From Albifimbria verrucaria (taxonomy: Eukaryota; Ascomycota; Sordariomycetes; Hypocreales; Stachybotryaceae): a DNA stretch of 64,000 nucleotides. The stretch is from positions 5,146,001 through 5,210,000 of the forward strand of contig JAHREC010000011.1 in NCBI GenBank assembly GCA_020081605.1, written 5' to 3'. Both the position numbers and the translations under genes were made by a program. The notes below the pieces were generated by a model. The model was not told where the DNA came from. It was given only the letters and a program-made list of their open reading frames with translations, and did no database searches. Numbering within the stretch: position 1 is the stretch's first letter; each line of letters starts with the position of its first letter. Below, one piece after another: positions 62,854 through 64,000 of this stretch.

Positions 62854-63838
62854 CTATGGTGCAAAAGCCATCTTGTTCTTGACACTTCCAAGACTACTAA
62901 TAGTTACCTCGACGACATCCCCATCATTCAAGTATTTTGGCTCCTTCATTCCCATTGCAACGCCGGATGGCGTGCCGGTCAGAATAACGGTACCTGCTTC
63001 GAGCGTTGTACCCTGACTACAAAAAGCAATGATATCTTCTACTCCAAAAGCAAATCCCCAGTGCTGGTATCCTGTCGTAGCTCGCCATTTACATATGTTT
63101 GCAGGTGCAAGTCTGAGGCGTTACCAACAACCGATGGAGACACAATTATAGGCCCCAAAGGACAGAAGTCATCAAAGCCTTTGCTGAAACACCATTGCGG
63201 CACGCCGCCAGCCTTCTTGGGGTCACGCTGCCATCCGCGGGCGGAGACATCGTTACAGGCGCTGTAACCAGCAACGTAGGACAAGGCCTCGCTCTTGGGG
63301 ATATCTTTGCCGGTCTTGCCAATAACAATTGCCTGTAGAATTCAGTTGATCCGAGGATATGAATTCAAGAGCTCTGAGATAGACTTACCAGTTCGCCCTC
63401 GTAGTCCAGAGTTCCATCTTGGGCAATCTTCGGAATTTGGATATCCTGGTCAAAGCTAGCAATAGATGTAGATGGCTTCATGAAGACTGAGGGGTAGGGA
63501 GGAGGTGTCCTTCCGCCTTCCTTGACTAGAGCATGGTTAGCCAATATGCGTGAACATGGGTGGCTTAGATTTACTGTGTTTGATATAATTGAGTCCGATG
63601 CAGCGAACAATGGGGACATCCCGCTTTCGTAGTGCTTCTCTCAATGCTTTGACTTGGACTTTCTCGCCACGGGTCAAGGATGACACAGGACTGTCGCCTT
63701 TAGTTGAACTGCCCATAAGTCATCGCGGGCCAGGCGATCAGTCAGCTCTGTGTCTGACTCGATGCAAGGTTCGCCAAAGGTTTCGTTGCCGTTGCCGTCA
63801 ACAAAGCGAATTAAGCGGCTCCAATTCAGGGAAGACAT
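62854..63838 (-). CDS. Fumarylacetoacetate hydrolase (FAH) family enzyme
   Basis: Family of metal-dependent C-C hydrolases and oxaloacetate decarboxylases. Start 63838 (MSSLNWSRLIRFVDGNG). Introns 63526-63574 and 63333-63388. Motifs: IVRCIGLNYIKHIKEGGRTP, PSVFMKPS, the metal-binding DYEGELAIVIGK, AGYSACNDVSARGWQ, FDDFCPLGP, FGVEDIIAFCS and LTGTPSGVAMG. Breaks near 63692 (one G) and 63040 (one T, in GDLLFGVED) are cured by one base. About 290 residues, the normal length for fungal family members annotated as 5-oxopent-3-ene-tricarboxylate-type. The physiological substrate cannot be read. Confidence 0.9.
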
Positions 63839-64000
63839 CTTATATCGACTTAGAAATATGTGTCTCAACATTTGGTGAATATGAAAGGCCACATCGTGAG
63901 AATTGCATCTCTTCAAGTATCCTCAGGTTCGGGAGACAGACTAATATCAACCAATGATAAGCTGGTCCGATCGGAAGGCTCCACTTCCTCAAACAGTCCC
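63839..64000. other. 5' flank of the FAH-family gene, right window edge
   Basis: Promoter sequence. No gene supported. Confidence 0.5.

Noticed and set aside
2484..63838. Mass pseudogenisation or repeat-induced point mutation
   Set aside because: Breaks are almost all one-base losses in runs, catalytic residues are intact, and there is no strong AT shift or TpA excess that I can see in the coding exons.
1..64000. Secondary-metabolite backbone gene (PKS, NRPS, terpene cyclase)
   Set aside because: No ketosynthase, adenylation or cyclase motif found on either strand, so the 12-31 kb set is read as catabolic.
1..64000. Transposable element or CRISPR array
   Set aside because: No transposase, reverse transcriptase, long terminal repeat or spaced direct repeats recognised by eye; only the GAAA microsatellite is repetitive.

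Overview
This window looks like nuclear DNA of a filamentous ascomycete (Pezizomycotina). The genes carry short introns of about 45-100 bases with GT-AG ends. Fungal-only families are present: Zn2Cys6 activators, a CYP505-type P450-reductase fusion, a hydrophobic-surface-binding (HsbA) protein and a SesB-NACHT-WD type STAND protein. There is one nuclear tRNA-Val(AAC). The pectin-degrading enzymes and a pisatin-demethylase-like P450 suggest a plant- or litter-associated fungus. I cannot name a genus.

Layout. 1-160: tail of a gene cut by the left edge. 2.5-6.7 kb: MFS transporter and CYP57-like P450, both on the minus strand. 7.7-11.3 kb: two divergent transcription factors. 12.0-31.5 kb: a metabolic cluster made of a cupin/class-III aminotransferase fusion, two FAD-dependent amine-oxidase-like (DAO) proteins, an amidase, an APC amino-acid/GABA-type permease, a tail-anchored fatty-aldehyde-type dehydrogenase and a self-sufficient P450-reductase. 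33-43 kb: secreted proteins and wall degradation (HsbA, a large bacterial-looking pectate lyase, tRNA-Val, a broken GH43, a GH28 pectinase). 43-51 kb: gene-poor, with one small cysteine-rich secreted protein and a decayed fructosamine-kinase-like gene. 51-56 kb: a STAND/NLR-like gene. 56.7-63.8 kb: GH3 beta-glucosidase with PA14 insert, a GFA/CENP-V-like protein, a Zn2Cys6 factor and a fumarylacetoacetate-hydrolase-family enzyme.

How they may work together. The 12-31.5 kb genes have the parts list of an amine catabolic route: uptake by the permease, oxidation by FAD oxidases, aldehyde oxidation, amide hydrolysis and transamination. This resembles the bacterial Puu (putrescine) pathway in logic, but the substrate is unknown. 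The two transcription factors at its left edge are candidate regulators.

Quality warning. Almost every multi-exon gene has one or more frame breaks. In nearly all cases adding one base to a short homopolymer run restores the family consensus; I count about 45-50 by hand. This looks like uncorrected single-base deletions in the assembly rather than mass pseudogenisation. I therefore annotate such genes as CDS spans and state the breaks. Three in-frame TGA codons (fructosamine kinase, STAND gene, GH3) do not fit that pattern and may be real lesions.
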